Assembly (NCBI GenBank): GCA_947499975.1
Contig: CANMQE010000001.1
Span: 248,001-312,000, forward strand
DNA from: an uncultured Sphingomonadaceae bacterium
GTDB lineage: Bacteria > Pseudomonadota > Alphaproteobacteria > Sphingomonadales > Sphingomonadaceae
DNA: 64,000 nucleotides
Reading direction: 5' to 3'
The position numbers were made by a program, and so were the translations under genes. A model generated the notes under the pieces. The model made no database searches. It was not told the origin of the DNA and saw only the letters and a program-made list of their open reading frames with translations. Shown here piece by piece: positions 8,347 through 17,160 of this stretch (position 1 is the first letter of the stretch; each line of letters starts with the position of its first letter).

Positions 8347-9957
8347 GTGTCATACCAGCTAAGCAAGTCGCTGTCCGAACAGGACATCGCGACCAACGCC
8401 ACCATTCACCCCAACCTGGGTACGGCCGAACTGGTCGAACACGCCATCGCCAAGGGCGAGGGTCAACTGACGCAGCATGGCGCGCTGCTGGTCGACACCG
8501 GCAAGTTTACCGGTCGCAGCGTGAAGGACAAGTTCATCGTCCGCGATGCGAAGACCGAGGATTCGATCGACTGGGGCAAGATCAACCAGCCGATGGACCG
8601 GCAGCACTGGGACAATCTTAAGGCCGATTTCCTTGCCGCGACGAAGGAGCAGGACGAGCTTTACGTGGCCGACCTGTTCGGTGGCAGCCAGCCGGAATAC
8701 CGCGTGAACGTGCGGGTAATTACCCAGATGGCATGGCACAACCTGTTCGCCCGCACGCTGCTGGTGCGGCCCACGGCGGAGGAGCTGGCAAGCTTCGATC
8801 CGGAATACACCATCATCAACCTGCCCAGCTTCAAGGCCGACCCTGAACGCCACGGCTGCCGCAGCGACACGGTAATCGCGGTCAACCTGACGGAGAAGCT
8901 GATCCTGATCGGCAATACCGAGTATTCGGGCGAGATGAAGAAGGGCGTTTTCGGCCTCCTCAACTACCTGCTGCCGGAGCAGGGCGTGATGCCCATGCAT
9001 TGCTCCGCCAACATCGGTCCGGACGGCAAGACGGCAATCTTCTTCGGCCTTTCCGGCACCGGCAAGACCACGCTTTCCGCTGATGCCAGCCGCACCCTGA
9101 TCGGCGATGACGAGCACGGCTGGTCCGACGATGCTGTCTTCAATTTCGAGGGTGGCTGTTACGCCAAGATGATCGACCTCTCGGCCGAAGGCGAGCCGGA
9201 GATCTATGCCACGACGAAGATGTTCGGCACGATCATCGAGAACGTGACCATGGACGAGGACACGCGCGAACTGGACTTCACCGATGGCAGCAAGACGGAG
9301 AACACCCGCGGCGCCTATCCCATCGAGTACATTCCCAATACGAGCGAGAAGAACCTCGGCCCGGCACCGTCCAACGTGATCATGCTGACCGCCGATGCTT
9401 TTGGCGTGCTGCCCCCGATCGCGCGACTGACGGCCGATCAGGCGATGTACTATTTCCTCTCGGGCTATACCGCCAAGGTGGCCGGTACCGAGATCGGCGT
9501 GACCGAGCCGGAGGCAACGTTCAGCACCTGTTTCGGTGCCGCCTTCATGCCGCGCCACCCCTCCGTTTACGGCAATCTGCTGAAGGAACGCATCGCCAAG
9601 GGCGACGTGCAGTGCTGGCTGTTCAACACCGGCTGGACCGGCGGCAAGTACGGCGTGGGCGAACGCATGCCGATCAAGGCGACGCGCGGCCTGCTGAATG
9701 CCGTGCTGGACGGCAAGATGGACGACGTGGAATTCCGCAAGGATCCGAATTTCGGTTTCGATGTGCCGGTGCATGTGCCTGCGCTGGACGATGCGGGTAT
9801 CGATCAGTCCGTGCTCGATCCGCGCAGCACCTGGGCCGACAAGGAAGAATACGATGCCACCGCGCACAAGCTGGTGGATCTGTTCGTGAACAACTTCGAA
9901 CGCTTCGCCGATCATGTCGACGAAGGCGTTCGCCAGGCGGCACCGCAGCCCGCCTGA
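8347..9957 (+). CDS. pckA: Phosphoenolpyruvate carboxykinase (ATP)
   Basis: A 536-residue ATP-dependent PEP carboxykinase, the usual family length. It converts oxaloacetate and ATP to PEP and CO2, the entry step of gluconeogenesis from TCA intermediates. Visible marks are [15 protein letters not shown], the kinase P-loop [11 protein letters not shown] at about 234-244, the metal-binding LIGDDEHGW segment and the C-terminal [10 protein letters not shown]. The start is a GTG preceded by GAGGAG at a normal distance. It is transcribed divergently from chvI-chvG, a conserved alphaproteobacterial arrangement, and ends before a strong hairpin. Confidence 0.97.
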   Translation: MSYQLSKSLSEQDIATNATIHPNLGTAELVEHAIAKGEGQLTQHGALLVDTGKFTGRSVKDKFIVRDAKTEDSIDWGKINQPMDRQHWDNLKADFLAATKEQDELYVADLFGGSQPEYRVNVRVITQMAWHNLFARTLLVRPTAEELASFDPEYTIINLPSFKADPERHGCRSDTVIAVNLTEKLILIGNTEYSGEMKKGVFGLLNYLLPEQGVMPMHCSANIGPDGKTAIFFGLSGTGKTTLSADASRTLIGDDEHGWSDDAVFNFEGGCYAKMIDLSAEGEPEIYATTKMFGTIIENVTMDEDTRELDFTDGSKTENTRGAYPIEYIPNTSEKNLGPAPSNVIMLTADAFGVLPPIARLTADQAMYYFLSGYTAKVAGTEIGVTEPEATFSTCFGAAFMPRHPSVYGNLLKERIAKGDVQCWLFNTGWTGGKYGVGERMPIKATRGLLNAVLDGKMDDVEFRKDPNFGFDVPVHVPALDDAGIDQSVLDPRSTWADKEEYDATAHKLVDLFVNNFERFADHVDEGVRQAAPQPA

Positions 9958-9982
9958 CACCATCTGCACAGTTGGAGAGGAG

Positions 9983-10016
9983 GACCCCGCGCGGCGCAAG
10001 CCGTAGCGGGGTCTTT
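9983..10016 (+). terminator. Rho-independent terminator after pckA
   Basis: GACCCCGC (9983-9990) pairs with GCGGGGTC (10006-10013). An inner CGGC/GCCG stem is closed by a GCAA tetraloop, and TTTA follows. The T-run is short but the stem is strong. Confidence 0.8.
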
Positions 10017-10075
10017 AATGTGCAACGCATCATCTCTAGGGTTTAACGTCACACGACCGGACAGGAGACACCACC

Positions 10076-10396
10076 ATGAGCATTTTTGACCAGATCCTGG
10101 GCGCAGCGCACAACCATCCCACCGTAAAGAACATGGCGGAGAAACTGGGCATCGACCAGGAAACGGCCGAGCGCGCCATCGCCGCGCTGACGGAAGGGCA
10201 CCAGGCCGATACAGACACGGTGGAAACCGCTGCGCAGCGCAGCGGCATCGATGCGGGCATTCTTGGCCAGGTGATGGAGCAGGTGGGCGGAGAGGGCTCG
10301 CTCGGTTCCTTCATGCAGATGCTGGACAAAGATCACGACGGCAGCCCGCTGGACGATATCGCGGGCATGGCCGGAAACCTTTTCGGCAAGAAATAG
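10076..10396 (+). CDS. DUF937-like small protein
   Basis: A 106-residue acidic protein without signal or membrane segments. The N-terminus MSIFDQILGA, the helical repeats with E-T-A-E-R-A-I-A-A-L, and a C-terminal D-x-D-G-S-P-L-D-D-I-x-G-M-A-G-N-L-F segment match the DUF937 type. The DKDHDGSPLDD piece resembles the helix-loop usually found in that family. A good AGGAG precedes the ATG. The gene stands alone after the pckA terminator. Function is unknown. Confidence 0.7.
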   Translation: MSIFDQILGAAHNHPTVKNMAEKLGIDQETAERAIAALTEGHQADTDTVETAAQRSGIDAGILGQVMEQVGGEGSLGSFMQMLDKDHDGSPLDDIAGMAGNLFGKK

Positions 10397-10473
10397 CGCG
10401 CCTCGCCGTCGGCAAGGTCGCCATTCGCGCTCTCAACCCGATGGCAAGTTTTTACCGCTAGGCTGCTGCAGTC

Positions 10474-11277
10474 ATGAAAATGCAGCAGCCGATAGCCGCC
10501 GGGAAAGACGAGGCCGCGCCCTCGCAAGAAAGCTTTGCGCAGGTCGCGCGCCAGCTTGGGCTGGATGCGCAGGACAAGTGGGTCGGCGGCTATGTCGATT
10601 ACGAATGGCAGCACTTGCGCCACGTGCTGCGCGCCTATGGCGTGATGCCGCTGGGGCGGAACGCACTGGAATTCGGCTGCAACTACGGCGCGTCCGGCAT
10701 CGTGCTCTCGCGCCTTGGTGCACGCGTCACGGGGGTGGACGTTGCGCAAGAGAACGTGCGCCTGGCCACTGCCAATATCGCGCTGCACGGTCAGGAAAGA
10801 CGCGCCCGCGCGATCCACGTTCCCGATACGCGCAGCATGCCGTTTGCAGATGGAGCTTTCGACCTGGCAGTGGCGAACAGCGTGCTGGAGTATGTCTCTT
10901 CCGCACAGCTTCCCGCGGTGATGGGCGAAATTCACCGGGTGATCCAGCCGGGCGGGGAACTGCTGGTGCTGGGCACGTCCAGCAGGCTTGCGCCCAGGGA
11001 AGTGCACTCGCGCAGATGGCTGGTGAATTACCTGCCGCGCGGCTTTGACCGGCTTGCGGGAAAACCCCTGCAACGCGGATTGTCACCGCGGCTGCTTGCC
11101 TCGGCGGTGGAGGGGCGTTTCGAGGTGATGGGCCACGATCGCTGGCTGAAGGCGCGTGAGGCGATCCACGGTTCTGCTTCGCTGCCTGTCAGGATGGTGG
11201 ACCGCGCAGCGCGCATTGCCGGTATATCGCCGGGATGGCTGGGGCCGAATATCGAACTGCTGCTGCGGCGAATCTAG
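10474..11277 (+). CDS. Class I SAM-dependent methyltransferase
   Basis: A 267-residue soluble methyltransferase. SAM-binding motif I is LEFGCNYGASG near residue 69. The acidic end of strand 2 is VTGVDVAQENV, motif II/III is FDLAVANSVLEYV, and HRVIQPGGELLVLG follows. The C-terminal part (about 170-267) is basic and may bind the substrate, which is unknown. Its stop shares CTAG with the convergent deacetylase gene. No operon partner is visible. Confidence 0.8.
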   Translation: MKMQQPIAAGKDEAAPSQESFAQVARQLGLDAQDKWVGGYVDYEWQHLRHVLRAYGVMPLGRNALEFGCNYGASGIVLSRLGARVTGVDVAQENVRLATANIALHGQERRARAIHVPDTRSMPFADGAFDLAVANSVLEYVSSAQLPAVMGEIHRVIQPGGELLVLGTSSRLAPREVHSRRWLVNYLPRGFDRLAGKPLQRGLSPRLLASAVEGRFEVMGHDRWLKAREAIHGSASLPVRMVDRAARIAGISPGWLGPNIELLLRRI

Positions 11278-12251
11278 CTTCCGTAAAGCGCGTTGGCCAC
11301 GGCCTGTTCCACCACGCGGGAGGCATTCAGCAGCGGCGCGGGCGGCATTACGGGCGGCGGCACTTGCGTTGAAATCGCAGCGGGCGTGGGCAGTTTCTCC
11401 GCATAGGTCGCCGTTGTCACGCCGGGCATCCCGGCAATCTTCGCACACAGCTTTTCAAACCGGCGGGACACCACCTTGTTGATGCGCGTGCGGCGGCAGC
11501 AGAGCAGTTCGAAACTGTGCGACACGATAGTGAAACTCTCGTCGCACTGCCGTTGTGCATGGCGCAGCGCAGCGATCATTTCGCGGTAGGATAGCGCGGT
11601 CAATTGCGCATGCCGCAATCCGCCAAAGGCATCACCGATGCAGCCGATGGGCACTTCCACGATACCGTGCCGGGTCAGCGGGGCGCGGTGCCTTTCGTCC
11701 AGCGCGATCTCGCAATCGCCTGCCATCAGGCCGGGGGGATGGCTGGTGTCATGCGTCAGCCCGGTTTCGCAAAGCGCGCGCAGCGTATCATCGTTCGCGC
11801 CGTAATTGCCTGCACGAAAAGCCACCGGGCGCGGCGCGCCTGCCTCCATCAGTATCTGCGTTGCCCAATCCAGCAGGCGGCACTGCTCTTTGAAGGAATA
11901 ATCCTTCATGTTCGGGCCCTTGCTGCGGCAGACGGGGTTGGCGTCACCCGCGATGGCCAGCCATTCGGTGTGCAGGTGCAATTGCACATCGTGGCCGCGC
12001 GCGATGATGGGCTGCACCACGTCGGCTATCGCGCCCGTGCCCCAGACAAGCGCGGGCATGGGGTCCACGAAAAAGACGGCTTTCAGGCCGTGCCTGTCAA
12101 ACACGTCCATCTGGTGAAAGATGCCGACATCGCCTTCCGGCGTGGTGCAGCGGATGGCGCGGTCGAAGTTGGCGGCGCGCGTATCCGGCCCGCGCTTCGC
12201 GGTGAAGCCGGGCTCGTATTCGGTGTCTATGGTGATGTATAACGCGACCAT
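11274..12251 (-). CDS. Polysaccharide deacetylase-like (NodB homology) protein
   Basis: A 325-residue protein. It starts LYITIDTEYEPG, the strand with a catalytic acid typical of NodB-type deacetylases. The metal-binding HLHTEW segment (about residue 92-97) and the FRAGNYGANDDTL strand support a divalent-metal carbohydrate esterase or hydrolase fold. No signal peptide is seen, so it would be cytoplasmic or anchored to a partner. Similar proteins occur in exopolysaccharide loci. It converges with the methyltransferase gene and shares a CTAG stop region with it. Confidence 0.75.
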   Translation of the reverse strand: MVALYITIDTEYEPGFTAKRGPDTRAANFDRAIRCTTPEGDVGIFHQMDVFDRHGLKAVFFVDPMPALVWGTGAIADVVQPIIARGHDVQLHLHTEWLAIAGDANPVCRSKGPNMKDYSFKEQCRLLDWATQILMEAGAPRPVAFRAGNYGANDDTLRALCETGLTHDTSHPPGLMAGDCEIALDERHRAPLTRHGIVEVPIGCIGDAFGGLRHAQLTALSYREMIAALRHAQRQCDESFTIVSHSFELLCCRRTRINKVVSRRFEKLCAKIAGMPGVTTATYAEKLPTPAAISTQVPPPVMPPAPLLNASRVVEQAVANALYGS

Positions 12252-12334
12252 ATCCTGCGCCTGCCTGCATGCTCCACCTGCCAGCCGGCCGCATTGCGCG
12301 ACCGGCCTGAAGCGGCACGTGTAGCAGGCGAGAG

Positions 12335-14182
12335 TTAAGCCCCGGTGTTCTGGATATAGCGGGTGATATTGCTGCCAAGCACATCCAGCGGAGCATTGCC
12401 GCCGCTCACCACGGCCTGGTTGAAATCGCGCAGGTCATAGGCGGTGCCGATTTGCGTGCGGGCGCGCTGGCGCTGGCGCAGGATTTCCAGCTTGCCGATC
12501 ATATAGCCCGTCGCCTGTCCGGGCCAGCTGCAATAGCGGTCTACCTCGCTTGCCACTTCGTCACGCTTGTTGCCGTTTCGCTCCATGAAGAAGCGCACCG
12601 ATTCTTCGCGGCTCCAGCGTTTGTGATGGAGGCCGGTATCCACCACCAGCCGGCACGCGCGGAACGCGGCGGCCTGCAGATAGCCGAGGCGCCACGTGGG
12701 GTTCTCGTCGTAAGCGCCAAGCTCGTCTGCCAGCTGTTCCGCATACAGCGCCCACCCTTCGGAGAAGGAGTTGAACGCGAGGATGGAGCGGATGAGGGGC
12801 AGCTGGTTGGAATATTCGCCTTCCCAAACGTGGCCCGGAATAGTCTCGTGATGCACCAGCGTTGGCAGATCGTACTTGCGATGCAGGTCCGTCGTCAGCA
12901 GGTTGATCCACATCTTGCCGGGCACGGTGCCATCCACGCTGCCCGCGCCGCCATATGCAGTGGGCGCGCCAGGCTCTTCCGCCAGCGGCAGGCGCCGCAC
13001 CTCCAGATTGCCTGCGGCCACCTCGCGGAAGGCGCGCGGCATCTGCGCGCGGATCCAGGCGATGCGATCCTCGATGAAGGACATGATTTCGGCGCGGCCC
13101 GGATCGCCCTCGGCAAACTTGAAACGATCGTCTTCCGAAAGCGCCGTCATCCGGCTGCCCACGCTGCCCTGGGTATAGCCGATGTCGCGCAGGATCGGGT
13201 CCATCTGCGCGTGGATATCCTCCAGCGTCTCTAGGCCCAGTTCGTGGATCTCTCCGGGAGAGAGATTGGTGGTGGTGCTGGAGCGGAGCGACCAGTCGTA
13301 CCATTCGTCTCCACGCGGCTGGGACCAGATGCCCGGGTCGCTGTCTGCCACGGCGCGCTCCCGCTGCAATTCGGCAAGCTGGGCTTCCAGCGCTGGAGCG
13401 ATCTGTCCGGTGACAATCTCGGTGGCGCGCGCTTCCCAATTGCCGGCGATGCCTTCTTCCGCCGTGCGGCGAACCAGCGATTCCACCATGGCGCCGCCCG
13501 AACGCGCATCGGCGATCTGGGCGTTCATCTGGTCTATCGCCTTGTCCAGCAGGAAGTCGGGCGGCACCACGCCCATCTCGCGGGCATTGATGATGCGCTC
13601 CAGCTCTCCGCTCAGAACGCCGGGAATTTCCTCCAGCCGCGCCACATAGGCTTCTGCATCGTATTCATCGTTGATGGGGTGATCGGAATCGAGGAAGCGC
13701 GGCAGATCGATATAGGCGCCCACGTTCTGGATCACGGCATAGGGCGCGGTGCGCCAGCTGCCGACGGGGATATCGCCATAGGGCAGGGCCATGCCGTCGA
13801 TCGCGGTAGCATAAGCGCTTTCCACCACTTCGAAACTGGTGCGGGTGGCAGGATCCAGTCCATCCTTGGAAAAGGCGCGTGCCCGCGCAAGGTCTGCCCG
13901 CAGCGTGGCGGCGTAGGCATCCTGCCCTTCCGGCGAGGAATTGCCGAGCTGGCGGCGCAGCGCGGCATGCTCGCCCGTATCCACGCCAAGGCTGGTGGCG
14001 CGGGTGGGCTCGTGGCGCAGCAGGTTCCACGCGATATCGTCCAGCAGGGTTTCTGCCGCGGCCTGTCCGCCTGCGGGCATGGACATAGTGGTGCAGCCCG
14101 GCAGAACGGAGAGTGCGGTGGTGGTGCCCAGCGCGCCCAGGAAGGTGCGGCGGGATAGCGATGCGTCGGAGAACTTGTGCAT
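12335..14182 (-). CDS. DUF885 family protein (putative metallopeptidase), exported lipoprotein
   Basis: A 615-residue protein. The N-terminus has a twin-arginine motif (SRRTFLGALG, Arg 11-12) followed by a lipobox LPGC with Cys at 30, so it is probably exported by Tat and lipid-anchored. The body is a DUF885 domain. Its zinc-peptidase-like motif is LVHHETIPGH (HExxxxH form), with a downstream SFSEGWALYAEQ stretch supplying another conserved Glu. Family members are annotated as peptidase-like, with few characterised. It stands alone, about 80 bp upstream (on its strand) of the deacetylase gene. Confidence 0.85.
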   Translation of the reverse strand: MHKFSDASLSRRTFLGALGTTTALSVLPGCTTMSMPAGGQAAAETLLDDIAWNLLRHEPTRATSLGVDTGEHAALRRQLGNSSPEGQDAYAATLRADLARARAFSKDGLDPATRTSFEVVESAYATAIDGMALPYGDIPVGSWRTAPYAVIQNVGAYIDLPRFLDSDHPINDEYDAEAYVARLEEIPGVLSGELERIINAREMGVVPPDFLLDKAIDQMNAQIADARSGGAMVESLVRRTAEEGIAGNWEARATEIVTGQIAPALEAQLAELQRERAVADSDPGIWSQPRGDEWYDWSLRSSTTTNLSPGEIHELGLETLEDIHAQMDPILRDIGYTQGSVGSRMTALSEDDRFKFAEGDPGRAEIMSFIEDRIAWIRAQMPRAFREVAAGNLEVRRLPLAEEPGAPTAYGGAGSVDGTVPGKMWINLLTTDLHRKYDLPTLVHHETIPGHVWEGEYSNQLPLIRSILAFNSFSEGWALYAEQLADELGAYDENPTWRLGYLQAAAFRACRLVVDTGLHHKRWSREESVRFFMERNGNKRDEVASEVDRYCSWPGQATGYMIGKLEILRQRQRARTQIGTAYDLRDFNQAVVSGGNAPLDVLGSNITRYIQNTGA

Positions 14183-14260
14183 GGATCAGGTGGTTGCCGA
14201 TGCAACCTGTCCAGTCAAGCCGGATTGCGGCGGATGGTGCGGCGGGCTATCAGGCGCGCC

Positions 14261-14488
14261 ATGTTCGATCTCGTTATCTCGATCATCATCCTGGCCGCCG
14301 TGGCGCTGGCGGCGGGGGCGTTCGTTCTGTGGCGCAAGGGCGTGACGAAGCAGGCCATGCTTATGGCGATCCTCGCCTTCGTGATGATTGCGAACGTGGC
14401 GATCTGGCTGGTGCCGATGCAGGACGGGGCCACCCCGATAGAGGCCGCCGATGCTGCCATCGCGCAGGATGAGGCCGGATCGGACTGA
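14261..14488 (+). CDS. Small membrane protein, 75 residues
   Basis: Starting at the ATG at 14261, the protein is 75 residues with two hydrophobic helices (about 3-24 and 33-52) and an acidic C-terminal tail (EAADAAIAQDEAG). Upstream in-frame codons would add a Cys/Arg-rich segment that looks non-coding, so I reject the longer form. Function is unknown. It is transcribed divergently from the DUF885 gene. Confidence 0.55.
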   Translation: MFDLVISIIILAAVALAAGAFVLWRKGVTKQAMLMAILAFVMIANVAIWLVPMQDGATPIEAADAAIAQDEAGSD

Positions 14489-14512
14489 CCCGGCCTGCCT
14501 GCGTTCACCCGA

Positions 14513-15199
14513 TCATTCGGGAATTTGCCAGGTGACGCTTCCTGTATAGGTGCCCACGGTGGTTTCTCCGCGATTGTTCTTCGCAGGATCGAAACGGGCG
14601 CGCCGTTCGATCAGACGGCAGGTGTTGCGATCCAGCGTGGAATGGCCGCTGCTGCGGGTAATTTCGCAGGCGTCCACACGTCCGTCGCTGCCGATCACCA
14701 GGCGATAGCCTGCCGTGCCTTCGCGCTCTCTCACAAGATCGCTGCGGGCGTAGTCATTGGTGGTGATCCAGCCTGCGGGCCCGTTGCGCGGGGATGCCGA
14801 CACGGGATCTATCGCGGGCGGGGCCGATGGCGTGACGGCCGGTGTGGGTGCCGGGATGGCGCGCGGGGGCGGCACCAGCACCAGATCGGTTGGCATATTG
14901 GGCGTTACCGGCACGACATCGATCGGAGCCGGCCGGTCCAGCCGAAGGGGTGGCTCGGGCGCTGCCGGCGGGGCATAGGGCAGCGGCGCGGGGTCGGGCA
15001 CCACCTGCGGTTCTGGCGGCGGGGGCGGCGGCGGGTTGGTCACGTCAAACGTATCGACGATCTTGGCGGGTGGGCTGATCGTGCCGGTAATGGTAAGCCC
15101 GGCAACAACGCCTGCGCCCACCAGCGCGTGGATCGCGATAACGCCCGAGGCCGCGCGCAGGCGGGCCGCAGGGCTGGCTGTGGTATTTGCATAAGACAT
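14513..15199 (-). CDS. TonB-family energy transducer-like protein
   Basis: A 228-residue protein built like TonB: a cytoplasmic N-tail, one TM helix (about 18-40), a Pro-rich periplasmic spacer (about 55-130, with a run of seven Pro), and a C-terminal TonB domain with GYRLVIGSDGRVDACEI and a CRLIERRARFDPA helix-strand. It would couple ExbBD proton-motive force to outer-membrane receptors. Two Cys in the C-terminal domain could form a disulfide. A clear AGGAG precedes the ATG. No exbB or exbD is adjacent. Confidence 0.82.
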   Translation of the reverse strand: MSYANTTASPAARLRAASGVIAIHALVGAGVVAGLTITGTISPPAKIVDTFDVTNPPPPPPPEPQVVPDPAPLPYAPPAAPEPPLRLDRPAPIDVVPVTPNMPTDLVLVPPPRAIPAPTPAVTPSAPPAIDPVSASPRNGPAGWITTNDYARSDLVREREGTAGYRLVIGSDGRVDACEITRSSGHSTLDRNTCRLIERRARFDPAKNNRGETTVGTYTGSVTWQIPE

Positions 15200-15242
15200 G
15201 GACTTCTCCTCTTCCCAAGCCCGCCGATCATGCAGCGAGTCA

Positions 15243-15257
15243 TGTTATACTGTTACA
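15243..15257. promoter_or_regulatory. Imperfect palindrome upstream of the tonB-like gene
   Basis: TGTTATACTGTTACA is an imperfect 15-bp palindrome (five of seven pairs match) centred 51 bp upstream of the tonB-like start. It resembles Zur-type metal-regulator boxes (TGTTATA-N-TATAACA), and the TATACT within it could also be a -10 element reading rightward. Neither role is proved. Confidence 0.35.
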
Positions 15258-15277
15258 CTACCGTGAAGGAGGTCCAA

Positions 15278-15385
15278 ATGCAAGCGCGCGCCGAAGCCGA
15301 GGCTCCGACGCGCGCTGGAATGCCGCATTGGCCGATGCCGGATCAGGTGATCGGGCAGCTCGGATCGAGGCGGAAATCCAGGTAG
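15278..15385 (+). CDS. Possible 35-residue small protein with strong Shine-Dalgarno
   Basis: An ATG follows a near-perfect ribosome site (AAGGAGGT, five bases before the ATG). The frame encodes 35 residues beginning MQARAEAEAPTRAG and ending in a basic tail, and it overlaps the end of the convergent hydrolase gene by 43 bp. The strong site and the TATACT upstream argue for expression; short length and no recognised family argue against. It could also be the relic 5' end of a lost gene. Confidence 0.35.
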   Translation: MQARAEAEAPTRAGMPHWPMPDQVIGQLGSRRKSR

Positions 15386-15999
15386 TTATCGACCGAGTTC
15401 ATCAGCTCGTCCTGCTCGTTCTCGAAGAAGTGATTGGCGCGCGGGATCTCATCGTGGTGAATGGTGATGTGCTTTTGCGTGCGTAGCTTGTCCACCAGCT
15501 TCTGCACGGCGCTGGGCTGTACCACGGTATCCGCCGTGCCCTGGATGAAAATGCCCGATGCGGGGCAGGGGGCCAGGAAGCTGAAGTCATACATGTTGGC
15601 AGGCGGCGCGATGGAGATGAAGCCGCGGATTTCCGGGCGGCGCATCAGCAACTGCATGCCGATCAGCGCGCCGAAGGAAACGCCGGCCACCCATGTGGTC
15701 TGCGCTTCGGGATGGATCTGCTGCACCCAGTCCAGCGCGCTGGCGGCATCGGAAAGCTCGCCGATGCCATTGTCGAAGCTGCCCTGGCTCTTGCCCACGC
15801 CGCGAAAATTGAAGCGCAGCGTGGCAAAGCCGCGCGCGACGAAGGTCTTGTAAAGGTGCTGCACGATCCGGTCGTTCATCGTGCCGCCGCCCTGGCTGTG
15901 CGGGTGCAGGATCATGGCGACCGGTGCGCGCGGGCGCGGGGCGGGGGAGAAACGGCCTTCGAGACGGCCCTCTGGGCCGGGAAAGATTACATGGGGCAT
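15343..15999 (-). CDS. Alpha/beta hydrolase
   Basis: About 218 residues from the ATG at 15999 (MPHVIFPGPEGRLEG); a start 12 codons upstream is possible but adds an unusual tail. The nucleophile elbow is GVSFGA, the oxyanion region HPHSQGGGTMN, and the C-terminal IPRANHFF supplies the likely catalytic His. Cytoplasmic, no signal peptide. Homologous hydrolases are often found beside Fe-S assembly genes in alphaproteobacteria, and here it lies divergently next to two cysteine desulfurases. Substrate unknown. Confidence 0.8.
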   Translation of the reverse strand: MPHVIFPGPEGRLEGRFSPAPRPRAPVAMILHPHSQGGGTMNDRIVQHLYKTFVARGFATLRFNFRGVGKSQGSFDNGIGELSDAASALDWVQQIHPEAQTTWVAGVSFGALIGMQLLMRRPEIRGFISIAPPANMYDFSFLAPCPASGIFIQGTADTVVQPSAVQKLVDKLRTQKHITIHHDEIPRANHFFENEQDELMNSVDNYLDFRLDPSCPIT

Positions 16000-16107
16000 G
16001 GGCGATTGGTGCTCTGCTGGAATGTGGATCGCCAACGCGGGTAGCGCGGCGCAAGTGGGCGGCTATATAGGGATTATGCCACTTTTCGCAATTATTACCT
16101 GACCGCC

Positions 16108-17160
16108 GTGCCAAAGCCGCGCATCTATCTCGATCACGCCGCCACCACGCCGCTGCGCCCCGAGGCGAAGGCGGCGATGGAGGACGGGCTGGCAATCTGG
16201 GCCAATCCCAGCTCCCCGCATGCGGAGGGCCGCAAGGCCCGCGCCAAGCTGGAAGACGCACGCGAACGGTGCAAGGCGGCGCTGGGCTGGGACGGCGAAC
16301 TGATCTTCACCAGCGGCGCGAGCGAGGCAGCGGCGCTGGCCCTGCACCATGCCAAGGGCGGCGCGCGGCTGGTGAGCGCGGTGGAGCATGACTGCATCCT
16401 TGGCACTGCAAAACAGGCGGAGCGCTTGCCGGTGCGGCCCGACGGTGCGCTGGATCTGGAGATGTTGCGGGAGGCCGTTCAGCGGGAACAGCCGCTGGTG
16501 GCGGTGCAGCACGTCAACTCCGAAACCGGCAACCGGCAGGATCTGAGAGAAATCGGGCGGATTGTGAGCGATGCCGGTGGCACGTTGCTGGCGGACTGCG
16601 CACAATCGGCGGGCAAGCTGGCCGTTCCGCCGTGCGACATGGCCATAATCTCCGCCCACAAGTTCGGCGGCCCGATCGGCATCGGTGCGTTATTGCTGAA
16701 AAACTACGCCATGCTGGAGCCTGTAGGCGGCCACGAACGCGGCTACAGGCGCGGCACGGAAAATCTGCCCGGCGCAATGGGCATGGCAGCGGCACTGGAA
16801 GCGGATACGCCCTATCTCTCCACCGAAGTTCTGGAGGCGCGCGAGCGTCTGGCGGACGCGGTTCGCAATGCGGGCGGCACGTGGTTTGCAGATCGCCTGT
16901 CGGGCCCTACGCCGTTCGTGACCGCGCTGGCCATGCCCGAAATGTCCGCCACGGCGCAGGTGATGCGGTTCGACATGGCGGGCTTTGCCGTATCGCAGGG
17001 CAGCGCCTGTTCCAGCGGCACGATGAAGACCAGTCACGTGATGCAGGCGCTGGGCGTCGATGGCGCAGTGGCCGATCGCACCATCCGCGTTTCGCTGGGC
17101 TGGAATACCACGGCCGAGGAACTCGATGCCTTCGCAGACGCTTGGAAAGCGCTATCATGA
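16108..17160 (+). CDS. Cysteine desulfurase (NifS/IscS class), first copy
   Basis: A 350-residue PLP enzyme that removes sulfur from cysteine. The N-terminus YLDHAATTPLRP is typical. PLP-stacking His is at 94 (VEHDCIL), the Schiff-base Lys at 185 (SAHKFGG), and the persulfide Cys at 301 (GSACSSGTMKTSH), so all key residues are present. The start is GTG. Its stop overlaps the ATG of the second desulfurase (ATGA). An eight-codon open frame (16076-16102) ends just before the GTG and might be a leader peptide. Confidence 0.9.
   Translation: MPKPRIYLDHAATTPLRPEAKAAMEDGLAIWANPSSPHAEGRKARAKLEDARERCKAALGWDGELIFTSGASEAAALALHHAKGGARLVSAVEHDCILGTAKQAERLPVRPDGALDLEMLREAVQREQPLVAVQHVNSETGNRQDLREIGRIVSDAGGTLLADCAQSAGKLAVPPCDMAIISAHKFGGPIGIGALLLKNYAMLEPVGGHERGYRRGTENLPGAMGMAAALEADTPYLSTEVLEARERLADAVRNAGGTWFADRLSGPTPFVTALAMPEMSATAQVMRFDMAGFAVSQGSACSSGTMKTSHVMQALGVDGAVADRTIRVSLGWNTTAEELDAFADAWKALS

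Noticed and set aside
8359-9999. Long open frame antisense to pckA (546 codons)
   Set aside because: It mirrors a full-length conserved enzyme, has no ribosome site, and has the Arg/His-rich composition of a GC-rich shadow frame.
16000-16035. Longer start of the alpha/beta hydrolase
   Set aside because: Possible, but the added 12 residues have no ribosome site and the protein fold begins at MPHVIFPG.
16076-16102. Eight-codon leader peptide before the first desulfurase
   Set aside because: Open frame only, with a weak ribosome site and no attenuator hairpin; kept only as a remark.
16632-17156. Extended N-terminus of the second desulfurase, reading through the first gene
   Set aside because: The extra residues are an Arg/Gly-rich out-of-frame reading; homology starts at the ATG at 17157.
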